64,000 nt of DNA, from NCBI RefSeq assembly GCF_014138265.1, contig NZ_JACGXL010000004.1, positions 310,001 to 374,000 on the forward strand, read 5' to 3'. Under the pieces are notes generated by a model that was not told where the DNA came from, did no database searches, and worked only from the letters and a program-made list of their open reading frames with translations. Below are positions 42,922 through 51,035 of this stretch, in pieces; positions within the stretch are counted from its first letter, which is position 1, and each line of letters opens with the position of its first letter. The translations under genes were made by a program, and so were the position numbers. The DNA is from Dokdonella fugitiva. Its GTDB lineage: Bacteria > Pseudomonadota > Gammaproteobacteria > Xanthomonadales > Rhodanobacteraceae.

Positions 42922-43674
42922 TCACGTACCGCGTCGCGCGCGCTTGCCGGCCTGGCGCACGTAGATCGACGTCGTCGAACCGTCGCCGGTCTTGCGCTTC
43001 TCGACCTCGAACAGGCCGCTCGCGGCGACGAGCTCGCTGAGCTTCTGGTAGCCGTAGTTGCGCGCGTCGAATTCCGGCGCCTGCTTGGCGATGACGTTGC
43101 CGATCGCGCCGAGGAACGCCCAGCCCGAATCGTCCGACGCAGCCTCGACCGCGTTGCGCAGCAGGTTGACCAGGCGCGTGTCCTGCTTGAGCTGCGCACC
43201 GCTGCGCGGCGGCGGCGCCGCCGCTTCGTCGTCCTTGGCGACGAGGATCTCGGTGTAGATGAACTTGTCGCAGGCGGACACGAACGGCGCCGGCGTCTTC
43301 TTTTCGCCGAAGCCGTAGACGACGAGGCCCGCCTCGCGCACGCGCGCGGCGAGGCGGGTGAAGTCGCTGTCGCTCGAAACGATGCAGAAGCCACCGAGGC
43401 GGCCCGAATACAACAGGTCCATCGCGTCGATGATCAGCGCGGAATCGGTCGCGTTCTTGCCGGTGGTGTAGCGGAACTGCTGGATCGGCTGGATCGCGTG
43501 GGTCAACAGCGCTTCCTTCCAGCCCTTGAGCTGCGGCCCGGTCCAGTCGCCGTAGATGCGCTTGACCGTCGCGGTACCGTACTTGGCGATCTCGGCGAGC
43601 AGGCCCTCGACCACGGCAGGCTGCGCGTTGTCCGCATCGATGAGCACCGCGAGTTTGGTCGACTGCGTCGCCAT
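42922..43674 (-). CDS. NYN-domain nuclease-like protein with LOTUS/OST-HTH domain
   Basis: Protein of 250 aa. The NYN domain (PIN-like, LabA/limkain type) covers about 1-140: KLAVLIDADNAQPAVVEGLL with the first metal Asp residues, RYTTGKNATDSALIIDAMDL, and GFCIVSSDSDFTRLAARVRE with the last acidic cluster. The C-terminal part (TRLVNLLRNAVEAASDDSGW, then AFLGAIGNVI, and YGYQKLSELV) resembles an OST-HTH/LOTUS RNA-binding domain. This is a probable RNA-directed nuclease; targets unknown. A TAGGCT box lies 25 nt upstream. Confidence 0.87.
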   Translation of the reverse strand: MATQSTKLAVLIDADNAQPAVVEGLLAEIAKYGTATVKRIYGDWTGPQLKGWKEALLTHAIQPIQQFRYTTGKNATDSALIIDAMDLLYSGRLGGFCIVSSDSDFTRLAARVREAGLVVYGFGEKKTPAPFVSACDKFIYTEILVAKDDEAAAPPPRSGAQLKQDTRLVNLLRNAVEAASDDSGWAFLGAIGNVIAKQAPEFDARNYGYQKLSELVAASGLFEVEKRKTGDGSTTSIYVRQAGKRARRGT

Positions 43675-43877
43675 GCCGGCTCTCCGTCACCCGGCCTCCA
43701 GCCTACTCCGTCGCGGCCGCGGCGGTAAGCGCCGGCGGCGCCTCGACGCCGATGCCGTCCGCGTCCACCGCGAGGTCCGTGGCCGGTGCCGCATGCACCG
43801 ACGCCATCGCCACGCCACATCCGCGCCCCGCCGGCGACACGCGACGCGACCACTCTCGCGATCGAGGGAGGTCGCAT

Positions 43878-44849
43878 ATGCACACGCCATGCACCGACGA
43901 CACCGCACGGCCGGAGGTCGTCGCCCCGCGCACGACGCCGGCCGATCGCGCCTGGCCGCTCATCGCGCATTTCGCCGCCGCCGAGGCGCGTTTCGCCGAG
44001 CGCTTCGCGCGCACGCGCGCGCGCACGTTCGCCTACGAATTCGCGCGTTTCGGCTGCAAGCAGGCCTGGGCCTGCCTGTTCGGTGGTGCGATGGTCGCGC
44101 TGATCGTCGCCAGCCACCTGTGGTATCCGGCGGGCGCGCCGCTCGCGCGCTACGACGCGCTGTTCGTCGCCGCGCTCGCGCTGCAGGCGCTGCTGCTCGC
44201 GACGCGCATGGAGACGCCGGACGAAGCGAAGGTGATCCTCGTCTACCACGTGATCGGCACCGCGATGGAAGTGTTCAAGACCGGGGTCGGTTCGTGGAGC
44301 TATCCCGAGGCCGCGATCTTCAGCATCGGTGGCGTGCCGCTGTTCTCCGGCTTCATGTACGCGGCGATCGGCAGCTACATCGCGCGGTGCTGGCGCCTGT
44401 TCGACTTCCGCTTCACGCGCCACCCCAAACCGTGGGCGGTCGCGCTGCTCGCCTTCGCGATCTACGCGAACTTCTACACGCACCATCGCTGGATCGACCT
44501 GCGCATCGCGCTGTTCGCGGCCACCGCGCTGCTGTTCGCGCGCACCGAGGTGCACTACCGCATCTGGCGCGTGCACCGGCGCATGCCGCTGCTGCTCGGC
44601 TTCCTGCTGGTCGCCTCGTTCATCTGGATCGCCGAGAACCTCGGCACGCTGACCCACACCTGGACTTATCCGCACCAGGCGCACGGCTGGACGCTCGTGC
44701 GCCTGGGCAAGCTCGGCTCGTGGTTCCTGTTGCTGATCGTCAGCTACGCGCTCGTCGCGATGGTCAACCGGCCGCGGCCGTACGCGACGTCGCGGCGGCG
44801 GCGCGCGCGGCCGCTTCAGGTCAGGTACGTGAACAGCAGTGCGATGTAG
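43878..44849 (+). CDS. DUF817-family integral membrane protein
   Basis: Protein of 323 aa with about eight membrane segments. RTFAYEFARFGCKQAWACLF, MEVFKTGVGSWSYPEAAIFS and FIWIAENLGTLTHTWTYPHQ are characteristic DUF817 stretches. The activity of the family is unknown; its conserved Glu, Lys and His inside helices suggest an enzyme or carrier. GGGAGG lies 7 nt before the ATG. Its 3' end overlaps the convergent gene on the other strand by 34 bp. Confidence 0.86.
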   Translation: MHTPCTDDTARPEVVAPRTTPADRAWPLIAHFAAAEARFAERFARTRARTFAYEFARFGCKQAWACLFGGAMVALIVASHLWYPAGAPLARYDALFVAALALQALLLATRMETPDEAKVILVYHVIGTAMEVFKTGVGSWSYPEAAIFSIGGVPLFSGFMYAAIGSYIARCWRLFDFRFTRHPKPWAVALLAFAIYANFYTHHRWIDLRIALFAATALLFARTEVHYRIWRVHRRMPLLLGFLLVASFIWIAENLGTLTHTWTYPHQAHGWTLVRLGKLGSWFLLLIVSYALVAMVNRPRPYATSRRRRARPLQVRYVNSSAM

Positions 44850-45379
44850 CTGCCGATGCTGACTACGGCGACCACCGTCATGACTTCATGGAAACGCGCG
44901 TTGCGCGTGCACGCGCAGACGAGGCCGGTCGTCGCGAACACGAGGTGGTAGGCGAAGTTGAGCGGGTGCGGCCACTCGCCGTACACGACGCGGCTCTTCA
45001 CGATGCTCACGCCGATCAGCGCGACGAGCAACGCGAAGAACCAGCGATGGTGGTCGTAGTAGTGCGCGCGCAGATCGAACCCCGCGTCGCCGAAGAAATC
45101 CGGCAGCACGAGCGCGGCGAGCAGGTAGACGACGATCGTCTGCGTGAGCACGATCGAGAACTCCAGGAAGGTCCAGTCGTGGTGGTCGCGCAGGTCGAAC
45201 ATCGCCCACCACGACTGCACCGCGATCACGAGCACGAGGATCGACCAGACCACGGTCGGCCAGTACAGGCGCAGCCGCGAGCGCGACTGCATGAGCCCGC
45301 GGAACCCCTTCAGCACCTGCGTGATCGCGAGGCCGAGGATGATCGACAGCAGGACGGACAGGTAGCTGAAGGCGTCCAT
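44816..45379 (-). CDS. Multi-pass membrane protein, unknown
   Basis: Protein of 187 aa with five or six hydrophobic helices, beginning MDAFSYLSVLLSIILGLAIT and including PTVVWSILVLVIAVQSWWAM and LTQTIVVYLLAALVLP. A conserved-looking HHDWTF/YDHHRWFF pair of His-rich loops is present. No family recognised. It overlaps the DUF817 gene tail-to-tail by 34 bp. A REP-like inverted pair lies upstream of it. Confidence 0.72.
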   Translation of the reverse strand: MDAFSYLSVLLSIILGLAITQVLKGFRGLMQSRSRLRLYWPTVVWSILVLVIAVQSWWAMFDLRDHHDWTFLEFSIVLTQTIVVYLLAALVLPDFFGDAGFDLRAHYYDHHRWFFALLVALIGVSIVKSRVVYGEWPHPLNFAYHLVFATTGLVCACTRNARFHEVMTVVAVVSIGSYIALLFTYLT

Positions 45380-45424
45380 GAAATTCTTCCGATGTCAGGG
45401 GACTCAGGGGCCGGCGGCCTCTCC

Positions 45425-45505
45425 TGTGGGAGCGGCGGAAGCCGCGATGCTTTTCGAGGGAAGGTCCGATCGCCGAAGAGCATCGCGGCTTCCGCCGCTC
45501 CCACA
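45425..45505. repeat. REP-like perfect 27-bp inverted pair (BIME type)
   Basis: The arms 45425-45451 and 45479-45505 are exact reverse complements of 27 bp, separated by 27 bp. Each arm itself contains the small hairpin AGCGGCGGAAGCCGC and a GTGGGAG head, like the single element at 10160-10181. It lies between two minus-strand genes, downstream of the hydrolase gene. Such pairs typically protect mRNA 3' ends or mark REP-transposase activity; no transposase is in the window. Confidence 0.8.
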
Positions 45506-45528
45506 GCAATCGCGGGCGACAGCCCCGC

Positions 45529-47451
45529 TCACTCCGCAGCGACCACTGGCAGGTCGACGAAGCTCGCCTGCTCGCCCGCGACGTACACGCGCTGCGTCGC
45601 CTTGCGGTAGTCGCCCGGCTTGGCCGTGAAGATGTTGTCGACGTACGTCTGCGGGTTGCGGTCGTACAGCGGGAACCAGCTCGACTGCACCTGAACCATG
45701 ATGCGGTGGCCGGGCAGGAACACGTGGTCCGCGTTCGGCAGTTCGAAGCGGTACGCCTGCACCGTGTCGGCCGGGATCGCCGAGGGATGCTCGAGGCTTT
45801 CGCGGTAGCGGCCGCGAAAGATATCCATCGCAACGCCGAGCTGGTAGCCGCCGAGTTCGGGCTGCGCCGGCACTTCGTCGGGATAGACGTCGACGAGCTT
45901 GACGACCCAGTCGCTGTCGCTGCCGCTGGTCGAGGCGAACAGGTTCACGAGCGGCGCACCGGCGATCTTCAGCGGAGCCGTGAGCGGCGCGCTGGCATAG
46001 CTGAGCACGTCGGTGCGGCCGTCGACGAAGCGCTGGTCGACGACGAGCCAGCGGCGCCACGCATCGCCGTCCTCGAAGTGCACGGGACGCGGCTGGTACG
46101 GCACCGGCTTCGCCGGGTCGGACACGTACTCGTCGAACGCGCTGCCGTCGGCGCGTGCGAAATCGAGCGTGCCACCCGCGTGCAGGTAGATCGGCTTCGA
46201 CGTCGACGCGCAACCCCGCGCGCAGGCGAGCGGCCAGCGCGTCTCGCGTCGCCAGCGATTCGTGCCGGTCTCGTAGACGAACACCGGCGGCGTGTCCGCC
46301 TTCGGCGCGCCGTCCTTGAGATAGGCGTCGAGGAACGGTTTCATGACGTCGCGGCGGAATTGCAGCGCGGTGTCGCCGTCGAACTTCAGGGCGCCGAGCA
46401 TGCTGCCGTCGTAATTGACGCCGCTGTGCCGCCACGGGCCGAGCACGAGGAAGTTGCGATCGTTCGCGGTGTCCTTCGGTTCGGTCGCTTCGTACGTCGC
46501 GATCGCGCCGTACATGTCCTCCTGGTCCCACAGGCTGGCCACGATCATGCGTGGCACGCCGAGCGGTTGCGCGGCGATGACCGGGTCGAGCGCCTGGCCG
46601 TGCCAGTACGCGTCGTAGGCCGGATGCTCGACGATCTTGTTCCAGAAGCCGAGCTGGGTGAAGCCGAAGTGCTTCGCGTAGTCGCCGGCGGAACCGTACT
46701 TGAGGAAATTCGCGTAGTCGTCGAACGCGCCGCGCGGCACGTGCAGGCTGTCGTCCTTCGCCGCGGTCTGGCCGTAGATGTAGTCGAAGTTGGTCTGGCG
46801 GAACGCGCCGTTGTGGAACCAGTCGTCGCCCTTCCAGCCGTCGACCATCGGGCTCATCGGCACCGCGGCCTTGAGCGCGGGATGCGGGTTCACGAGCGCC
46901 ATCAGCACGGTGAAGCCCTCGTACGACGAACCGATCATGCCGACCTTGCCGTTGCTCTCCTTCACGTGCTTCACGAGCCAGTCGATCGTGTCGTACGCGT
47001 CGGTGGAATGGTCGACCTTGCTGTCGTTGAGCGGGCCGCGCAGCGGCCGCGTCATCACGTAGTCGCCTTCCGACTTGTACTTGCCGCGCACGTCCTGGAA
47101 TACGCGGATGTAGCCGTCGCTGGCGAACACCTCGTCGCCGAGCGGCAGGGTCGCGTGCATGCGCGGGCTCACGTTGCGCTCGGCGCGCCTGCTCGCGTTG
47201 TATGGCGTTCGCGTGAGGATGATCGGCGCGTGCTGCACGCCCTTCGGGATCACGATCACCGTGTGCAGGCGCACGCCGTCGCGCATCGGGATCATCTCCT
47301 CGCGCTTGATGTAGTCGGCGTCGCCGACCGGCACGTCGAACTTCCTGGGGATGTCGGGCGCGAGCGGCGGCGTCGCCGCGAGGACCGGCGCCGCGGCGGC
47401 GAACGCGGCCATGAGCAAGCATGCGCGTGACAGCGTGACGGACGACCTCAT
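45529..47451 (-). CDS. Exported CocE/NonD-family hydrolase (alpha-amino acid ester hydrolase-like)
   Basis: Protein of 640 aa with a signal peptide (SVTLSRACLLMAAFAAAAPV, LAA). The X-Pro dipeptidyl-peptidase S15-type alpha/beta-hydrolase has GMIGSSYEGFTVLMAL with the nucleophile Ser176, FVLGPWRHSGVN with the likely His, and a C-terminal jelly-roll domain (SDSDWVVKLVDVYPDE, then VPAQPELGGYQLGVAMDIFR). SSYEG and size fit alpha-amino acid ester hydrolases and glutaryl-acylases, which cleave or make beta-lactam side chains and dipeptide esters. The natural substrate is unknown. It appears monocistronic. Confidence 0.88.
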   Translation of the reverse strand: MRSSVTLSRACLLMAAFAAAAPVLAATPPLAPDIPRKFDVPVGDADYIKREEMIPMRDGVRLHTVIVIPKGVQHAPIILTRTPYNASRRAERNVSPRMHATLPLGDEVFASDGYIRVFQDVRGKYKSEGDYVMTRPLRGPLNDSKVDHSTDAYDTIDWLVKHVKESNGKVGMIGSSYEGFTVLMALVNPHPALKAAVPMSPMVDGWKGDDWFHNGAFRQTNFDYIYGQTAAKDDSLHVPRGAFDDYANFLKYGSAGDYAKHFGFTQLGFWNKIVEHPAYDAYWHGQALDPVIAAQPLGVPRMIVASLWDQEDMYGAIATYEATEPKDTANDRNFLVLGPWRHSGVNYDGSMLGALKFDGDTALQFRRDVMKPFLDAYLKDGAPKADTPPVFVYETGTNRWRRETRWPLACARGCASTSKPIYLHAGGTLDFARADGSAFDEYVSDPAKPVPYQPRPVHFEDGDAWRRWLVVDQRFVDGRTDVLSYASAPLTAPLKIAGAPLVNLFASTSGSDSDWVVKLVDVYPDEVPAQPELGGYQLGVAMDIFRGRYRESLEHPSAIPADTVQAYRFELPNADHVFLPGHRIMVQVQSSWFPLYDRNPQTYVDNIFTAKPGDYRKATQRVYVAGEQASFVDLPVVAAE

Positions 47452-47519
47452 CGACGACTCCTCGCTCGCGAAAGCGCCGACGATAAACGCAAACCCACGC
47501 GCTGCGAAGTGTCGCGGCC

Positions 47520-49076
47520 TCAGCCCTCGCGCGTGCGCGATAGCGCGTCATGCAGCGGCTGCAGCCGGTCCGCGTAGCGTTCCCAGCGGCCGATGCTCGA
47601 AGCGTACACCGGCTGGCGCGCCTGCACCGAGCTCAAGGTGTTGATCGAGCGTCCCGCCCAGGCCTCCGGCTCGACCACGCGCGGGTGCCAGTCGAGTCCG
47701 CAGAATGCGAATACGCGCCGCGACGTGCCGACCGGATCGCGCACGAGGTCCTCGTAGTCGACGTCGAGCACGAAGCCCGGGTGGACGCGGTGCCAGTGCG
47801 CCATCAGCCCGGTATAGAGGCCATGGTAGTGGGCGAGGTCGTCCTGCGCGTACGCGTGCGCGACGCTGTCGGCGAACAGCTCGCGCAGGTTGGCGAAACA
47901 CAAGTCCGTCGGCTCACGCCGCACATGGACGACCTTCGCCGCGGGTAGTGCCTGCCGGATGAAGCCGACGAGCTGGAACGTGCCTGGCATCTTCTCGGTC
48001 ACGAAGCGCGCGTCGCCGACGAGCCGCCGACCCGCGTCGAGGAAGCGGTCGCGCACGAGCGCAGGGTCGAGCCGCGGCGCCGCCTCGACGAGCGCCTCGT
48101 CGAGCAATGTGGTGCACGCGTGGTCCGCGGCATGGCGCAGCGCACCGCTGAGGCGCTGCGACTCGCCGTAGCCGTACACGGCGTCGTGTGCGGCGAGCAT
48201 GCTTTCGAGCAGCGTGCTGCCGCAGCGATGCATGCCGACGATGAAGATGGGCTGCGGCGCATCGGCGCGCACCGCGGCAGGCGGTCCGTCGAGCGGGAAC
48301 GTGCGCTCGATCGCCGCGAACAGCCGCTCGTGCGCGGCGCGGTCGTACGGCGCGCGCGCGCGCACGAGCCGGCACCCCGCGTCGAGCGCGGCCCAGGCGC
48401 CGTCGAGGTCGCCGATGTCGTCGAGTACCTTGAACAACGCGAACTGCAGGTACTCGCGATCGGCGGCGGCGGCGCCCTCGATGCGCGCGCGCAGTCGCTC
48501 GACGTGGTTCGCGTCGGGTCGCTGGCGCGACAGGCGCGCGAGCAGCCAGTGCGCGATCGCAGGGTCCGCGGGTGAGGCGATCACGCGCTCGAGGTCCGCG
48601 CCCGCGCCGCCGAAATCACCCGCGTAGCTGCGCAGCAGCGCGCGGTTGACGAGGCAGGTCGCGTCGTCAGGCGCACGCGCGACAGCCGCCTCGACCCAGT
48701 CGCGCGCGAGTGCGTGCGCGCCGATGCTCGCGAGCGCGGCGGCGACGCGCGCGAGGTCGGCAGCCGCGACGGCAGCGCGATGCGGGTAGGCACTCGCCCA
48801 TTCGACCAGCGCATCGTGCTCGACGAGCACGCGCAGGCATTGGACGACGTCGACGGCGAGTTCGGGCGGGCAGTCGTGCGCACGAATGGCGGCGACGGCT
48901 CGCGCGCCGGACGCGCGCACGCGTCCGCGCGCGAGGTCGATGCGCGCGTGCAGCAGTTCCGGCTCCACGCTCCCCGGCGTCCGCGCCCGCCATGCGTCGA
49001 GCGTGGCGAGCGCGGCGCCGAATCGACCGTGCATCGCGTGTTCGGCGACGCGCTGCCGATAACGGTCCTCGCGCAT
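47520..49076 (-). CDS. TPR-domain sulfotransferase
   Basis: Protein of 518 aa. About 260 residues of TPR-like helices (FGAALATLDAWRARTPGSVE, ATCLVNRALLRSYAGDFGGA) precede a sulfotransferase domain: IFIVGMHRCGSTLLESMLAA is the 5'-phosphosulfate loop, RFVTEKMPGTFQLVGFIRQA and VVHVRREPTDLCFANLRELF carry the 3'-phosphate loop. It would transfer sulfate from PAPS to an unknown acceptor. ATG 49076 lacks a clear Shine-Dalgarno, and it starts 17 bp after the upstream exported-protein gene, so translational coupling is likely. It competes with CysH for PAPS. Confidence 0.86.
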   Translation of the reverse strand: MREDRYRQRVAEHAMHGRFGAALATLDAWRARTPGSVEPELLHARIDLARGRVRASGARAVAAIRAHDCPPELAVDVVQCLRVLVEHDALVEWASAYPHRAAVAAADLARVAAALASIGAHALARDWVEAAVARAPDDATCLVNRALLRSYAGDFGGAGADLERVIASPADPAIAHWLLARLSRQRPDANHVERLRARIEGAAAADREYLQFALFKVLDDIGDLDGAWAALDAGCRLVRARAPYDRAAHERLFAAIERTFPLDGPPAAVRADAPQPIFIVGMHRCGSTLLESMLAAHDAVYGYGESQRLSGALRHAADHACTTLLDEALVEAAPRLDPALVRDRFLDAGRRLVGDARFVTEKMPGTFQLVGFIRQALPAAKVVHVRREPTDLCFANLRELFADSVAHAYAQDDLAHYHGLYTGLMAHWHRVHPGFVLDVDYEDLVRDPVGTSRRVFAFCGLDWHPRVVEPEAWAGRSINTLSSVQARQPVYASSIGRWERYADRLQPLHDALSRTREG

Positions 49077-49093
49077 GCGATGCGCGGACCGGA

Positions 49094-50761
49094 CTAGCGC
49101 TTCGCCTGCGTAAGGCGCGTGGGCGCGACGCTGCGCGTCGGGCGCGAGGGCTGCGCGACCGGCGCCGCCTTGTGCACCGTCTGCATCGTCATCGCCACCG
49201 GCACGCCGTCGAAGCCGTCCTCGAAGATCGACGCCTCGGCGCTCAGCAGCGAAAGCTCCGGCGTGCGGGCGAAAGCCACGCCGAAATCCTCGAAGTGGGC
49301 CCAGTCCCCGAACGGACTCGACGGCCAGACGACCCAGGTCGAGGCCGGCACATAGCGGTCGACATGCAACGCTAGCGGCAAGGTCTGTCCCGCGACCGGC
49401 TCGATCGCGGTGAGCACGTAGGTGCCCGCCGCGAGGAGGTGACGACCCGCTGCGAAAGCGACGTCGTACGAACCTCCCTCGTAAGTGCACGCCACCGGCA
49501 CCGTCGTGTCGATGACGTCGCCGGGCACGTTGTTGACCGTATCGAACGCACGCAGGTTGAGCGTGTAGTCGAAGCCGGGACACGGCGTCGGCGTCGGCGG
49601 CATGCCGCCGTCGTCCGGCGGCAGCGACAGCATCGTGAAGTGGGCACCGCCGACGAGCAGGTCGTGCTCGAGCGTGAACGCGACGCCGAGCTCGCCACCA
49701 TCGCCGGCGCCGATGCCGAGCGATCCCGAAACGGCGCCTTCCCAGCGCGCGAGTTCGTTGCCACCGATCGTCGTGCCGGGCACGTCGACGATGTTGTTGG
49801 CGGTGTTGGTCTCGCTGCCCGACTGGTCGGACGTGAGCGCGTACTCCGTGGTCCACGCGCCGTCGCCCGAGTAGGCCGCCGCCGCACCGAACGTCAGCGG
49901 CTCGCTCGCACCGATCGCCAGGCTCGCGATCGGCGCGCTCGCCGGCACCGGGATGCCCGCCGCGCTGCCGTCGAGCGTCGGCGTGGCCGTGCCCGACACG
50001 TTGGTGAGCGTCGCGCCGCCGCCGTTCATCGCCGTTACGCCGAGCAGCGGCGTCACGTCGTAGCCGGAAGGCGCGCGCGCGTAGTCGGTCGTGAATGTCG
50101 GCGACGCGGTAGCGACGAGATCGGGCGTGTCGTCGATCACGTGGACGTCGTCGATGACCAGCAGGAACTTGTCGTTGCTGTTGTTGCGGAAGCCGATGTA
50201 CACCGTCTGGCCGGCGTAGCTCGCCAGGCTCAGCGAATGGTCCGTCCAGGCCGTCTCCTCGGCCGGCGTCGAGAACACGACGTCGCTGGTGGCCTGGTTC
50301 GCCTGCGTCGGCACGGCGCCGGTCTTCACGCGGACCTCGTAGCCGTCGCGATAATCGGGGTCGTATGCGATCGCGCGCCAGCTCAGCGTCGCGCCGCCGG
50401 TCAGCGCCACGGCCGGAGACCAGGTCCAGTCGTCCGCTTGGCCCGCGGGCGAGTACCACGACGTGCTGAACGCCGCGCACTGCGTCACGTCGTGCCCGAA
50501 GTCCTCGCGCACTTCCCAGGCGTCGTTGACGTAGGCGACCGCCCCCGCCGGCGTGCGGCCGTCGACGTTGAAGAGCAGCCAGTCGCTCGGATACGGATAG
50601 GTTCCGGCGCCGCCGCCGAACTCCTCGGTGTGGCAGCCCGGCGGCTGGGTCACGCCGATGTTGAACGGCTGGTAGAGCAGGTCCACCGCCTGGGCGGCGG
50701 GTGCGGCCACGGCGCACGTGATCGCGGCGGCGAGGATATTGCGCTTGTGCATCGACTTCAT
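49094..50761 (-). CDS. Exported protein with choice-of-anchor J-like domain and internal FEDGFDG tag
   Basis: Protein of 555 aa with a signal peptide (KRNILAAAITCAVAAPAAQA). The first domain (YNDAWEVREDF-like segment VNDAWEVREDFGHDV, then SWYSPAGQADDWTWSPAVAL and VYIGFRNNSNDKFLLVIDDV) fits the cleaved-adhesin/choice-of-anchor J fold that often binds carbohydrate. A middle CARDB-like and a last beta-sandwich domain follow. ASIFEDGFDG occurs near the end but, unlike in the other proteins, is followed by about 35 Pro/Thr/Arg-rich residues ending LTQAKR. It is upstream of and perhaps coupled to the TPR sulfotransferase. Confidence 0.8.
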   Translation of the reverse strand: MKSMHKRNILAAAITCAVAAPAAQAVDLLYQPFNIGVTQPPGCHTEEFGGGAGTYPYPSDWLLFNVDGRTPAGAVAYVNDAWEVREDFGHDVTQCAAFSTSWYSPAGQADDWTWSPAVALTGGATLSWRAIAYDPDYRDGYEVRVKTGAVPTQANQATSDVVFSTPAEETAWTDHSLSLASYAGQTVYIGFRNNSNDKFLLVIDDVHVIDDTPDLVATASPTFTTDYARAPSGYDVTPLLGVTAMNGGGATLTNVSGTATPTLDGSAAGIPVPASAPIASLAIGASEPLTFGAAAAYSGDGAWTTEYALTSDQSGSETNTANNIVDVPGTTIGGNELARWEGAVSGSLGIGAGDGGELGVAFTLEHDLLVGGAHFTMLSLPPDDGGMPPTPTPCPGFDYTLNLRAFDTVNNVPGDVIDTTVPVACTYEGGSYDVAFAAGRHLLAAGTYVLTAIEPVAGQTLPLALHVDRYVPASTWVVWPSSPFGDWAHFEDFGVAFARTPELSLLSAEASIFEDGFDGVPVAMTMQTVHKAAPVAQPSRPTRSVAPTRLTQAKR

Positions 50762-51035
50762 GGATTCCCCCTGATGGTCCTATCGACGCGCGTCCGACCA
50801 TCGACGCGCATGCGGGGTCTTTCCTGCAACAACTGAGCCATCGCGCAGGCCCTGCGGCGCGCGGCCATGCTCCCCGGCGATTGGCCAAATGTTACGCCGA
50901 CGGTCGGATCGGGCGGCACGCCGGCGTCGCGGCGATGGATCACTCATCGGATTGGAAAGCGAATCTAATCGGAACATCAAGCCTTCCGCGCCGGCGCCCG
51001 CCATTGTCGGAGTTCCCCCGAACCGGTGTCCCGCC

